Source: Thermoleophilia bacterium
Lineage (GTDB): Bacteria > Actinomycetota > Thermoleophilia > Gaiellales > SKUG01
Length of the DNA: 5,365 bases
Direction: 5' to 3'
Assembly (NCBI GenBank): GCA_025964455.1
Contig: JAOPYU010000214.1
Location: 1 to 5,365, forward strand
Shown piece by piece: positions 4,852-5,365 of the stretch. Position numbers and translations under genes: made by a program. Numbering within the stretch: position 1 is the first letter of the stretch; every line of letters starts with the position of its first letter. The notes below the pieces were generated by a model. The model was not told where the DNA came from, ran no database searches, and was given only the letters and a program-made list of their open reading frames with translations.

Positions 4852-4914
4852 CTGCAGGGCCCCTACCCCTCGCCGACCGCATGCGAACCGTCCTGCAGAC
4901 CGGGTCGGAGCGTC

Positions 4915-4938
4915 TGCAACATTGCAACTTTGGAATTT
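4915..4938. promoter_or_regulatory. tandem 8-bp repeats, candidate regulator binding site
   Basis: Three 8-bp units lie head to tail: TGCAACAT (4915-4922), TGCAACTT (4923-4930) and the weaker TGGAATTT (4931-4938). The first two share seven of eight bases. The same bases contain the inverted repeat TGCAA-CA-TTGCA (4915-4926). The block is an AT-rich island in GC-rich DNA and ends five bases before the sigma-28 -35 element. A site here could activate flagellin and control the divergent response regulator, but the binding protein is not identified. Confidence 0.45.
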
Positions 4939-4942
4939 GCTC

Positions 4943-4970
4943 TAAAGAAGCTTGGCAACGCTGCCGATGA
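4943..4970 (+). promoter_or_regulatory. sigma-28 (FliA/SigD) promoter of flagellin
   Basis: TAAAG (4943-4947) followed by GCCGATGA (4963-4970) closely matches the flagellar sigma-28 consensus TAAA-N15-GCCGATAA. The gap between TAAA and GCCGAT is 16 bases, within the range seen for sigma-D type factors. All of TAAA and seven of eight -10 bases match. The predicted transcription start is near 4976-4979, giving a flagellin leader of about 80 bases. Late flagellar genes are classically driven by this sigma factor. Confidence 0.75.
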
Positions 4971-4983
4971 GCCATGTGTCGAG

Positions 4984-4998
4984 GCGGCAGGACGCCGC
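4984..4998 (+). promoter_or_regulatory. flagellin leader hairpin with GGA in the loop
   Basis: GCGGC (4984-4988) pairs with GCCGC (4994-4998), leaving the loop AGGAC; a G-U pair (4983 with 4999) can extend it. A short stem presenting GGA in its loop is the form of site bound by CsrA. It lies a few bases after the predicted sigma-28 start, so it would be at the 5' end of the flagellin mRNA. Confidence 0.4.
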
Positions 4999-5002
4999 TG
5001 AG

Positions 5003-5022
5003 CTCCCCGGCCGTTTGGGGAG
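5003..5022 (+). other. second hairpin in the flagellin leader
   Basis: CTCCCC (5003-5008) pairs with GGGGAG (5017-5022) over an eight-base loop GGCCGTTT. It lies 20 bases before the ribosome binding site, which is outside the stem and remains free. CTCC in the left arm is also complementary to GGAG of the ribosome binding site, so an alternative fold that hides the site is possible. It may otherwise simply stabilise the message. Confidence 0.45.
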
Positions 5023-5042
5023 ACAGAACATCACATCGTCAT

Positions 5043-5048
5043 GGAGGA
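5043..5048 (+). promoter_or_regulatory. strong ribosome binding site of flagellin
   Basis: GGAGGA eight bases before the ATG at 5057 is the strongest ribosome binding site in the window, fitting a highly expressed structural protein. It contains two GGA triplets, so a CsrA-type repressor could occupy it directly. Confidence 0.8.
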
Positions 5049-5056
5049 CGACTCTC

Positions 5057-5365
5057 ATGGGTCTCAGGATCAACTCGAACGTTGAAGCGTTCAACTCTCA
5101 TCGCAACCTCTCGGTCACGTCAGGGAAGCTCGCGAAGTCGATGGAGAAGCTGTCCTCTGGCTTCCGCATCAACCGCGCCGGCGACGACGCAGCAGGCCTC
5201 GGAATCTCCGAGCGCATGCGTGGCCAGATCAAGGGTGTCCAGCAGGCACAGCGCAACGCCCAGGACGGCATCAGCCTCGTCCAGACGGCGGAAGGCGCGA
5301 TGCAGGAGCTGCACTCGATCCTCCACCGCGTCCGTGACCTCGCCGTGCAGTACCAGAACGGCGTG
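5057..5365 (+). CDS. fliC: flagellin, N-terminal part (runs off right edge)
   Basis: The first 103 residues of flagellin, the filament subunit exported through the flagellar type III apparatus and polymerised outside the cell. The sequence opens [18 protein letters not shown], continues with [20 protein letters not shown] (31-50) and [10 protein letters not shown], and reaches the D1 segment [19 protein letters not shown] and HRVRDLAVQ (90-98). These are the conserved D0/D1 coiled-coil segments needed for export and filament packing. The RVRDLAVQ stretch corresponds to the region recognised by TLR5 in other flagellins. The start is set by GGAGGA upstream and by the conserved family N-terminus. 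The variable centre and C-terminal D1/D0 segments lie outside the window. It is preceded by a sigma-28 promoter and a structured leader, and is divergent from the HTH-receiver gene. Confidence 0.97.
   Translation, partial: MGLRINSNVEAFNSHRNLSVTSGKLAKSMEKLSSGFRINRAGDDAAGLGISERMRGQIKGVQQAQRNAQDGISLVQTAEGAMQELHSILHRVRDLAVQYQNGV

Noticed and set aside
4057..5001. 314-codon plus-strand frame opposite the response regulator
   Set aside because: It is antisense to an unmistakable HTH-receiver protein and consists of Arg/His-rich shadow sequence.
5041..5085. 14-codon upstream frame ([14 protein letters not shown]) overlapping the flagellin start
   Set aside because: Its ATG overlaps the flagellin ribosome binding site and it has none of its own. 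A chance ATG is the simpler explanation.

Overview
The window is 5,365 bp of very GC-rich DNA. It carries a flagellin gene, a response regulator fused to a BldC/MerR-type DNA-binding domain, a proline-rich LysM protein and a gamma-glutamyltransferase (GGT) family enzyme. Base composition, the actinobacterial-type helix-turn-helix with its GGHRR signature, and flagellin wording such as [19 protein letters not shown] suggest a flagellated actinobacterium. Thermoleophilia/Solirubrobacterales is my best guess, but it is an inference from recalled sequence style, not a search result.

Layout. Positions 1-63 hold the first 21 codons of a minus-strand gene that runs off the left edge. It is divergent from the GGT-family gene (254-1840, plus), and the 190-bp gap may contain two overlapping extended -10 elements. 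The GGT gene converges on the LysM gene (1995-3173, minus), with two GC-rich hairpins between them. Upstream of the LysM gene lies a 714-bp interval without a convincing gene (3174-3887). It holds two 74-bp direct repeats that are 97% identical, a cluster of shorter direct and inverted copies of their end motif (REPIN-like), and a hairpin that pairs fully only as minus-strand RNA, a likely terminator. A 61-codon minus-strand gene (3888-4073) follows, then a 196-bp gap with a Z-DNA-prone palindrome and an 11-bp tandem repeat. Next come the response regulator (4270-4851, minus) and, divergent from it, the flagellin gene (5057 to beyond the right edge, plus).

How the parts may work together. The right third looks like a flagellin control module. 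A close match to a sigma-28 (FliA/SigD) promoter lies at 4943-4970. Just upstream is a run of tandem 8-bp repeats, in the intergenic region shared with the DNA-binding response regulator. The predicted flagellin leader carries a hairpin with GGA in its loop, followed by a strong GGAGGA ribosome binding site, the arrangement known for CsrA control of Bacillus hag. The LysM protein lacks a classical signal peptide and has a Ser/Thr/Ala-rich N-terminus, so export by a non-Sec route, possibly the flagellar apparatus, is worth testing. The left-hand GGT-like enzyme keeps the autoprocessing threonine but has lost most residues that hold the gamma-glutamyl group in E. coli GGT, so its substrate is uncertain. 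No tRNA, rRNA, CRISPR array, insertion sequence or phage gene is visible.
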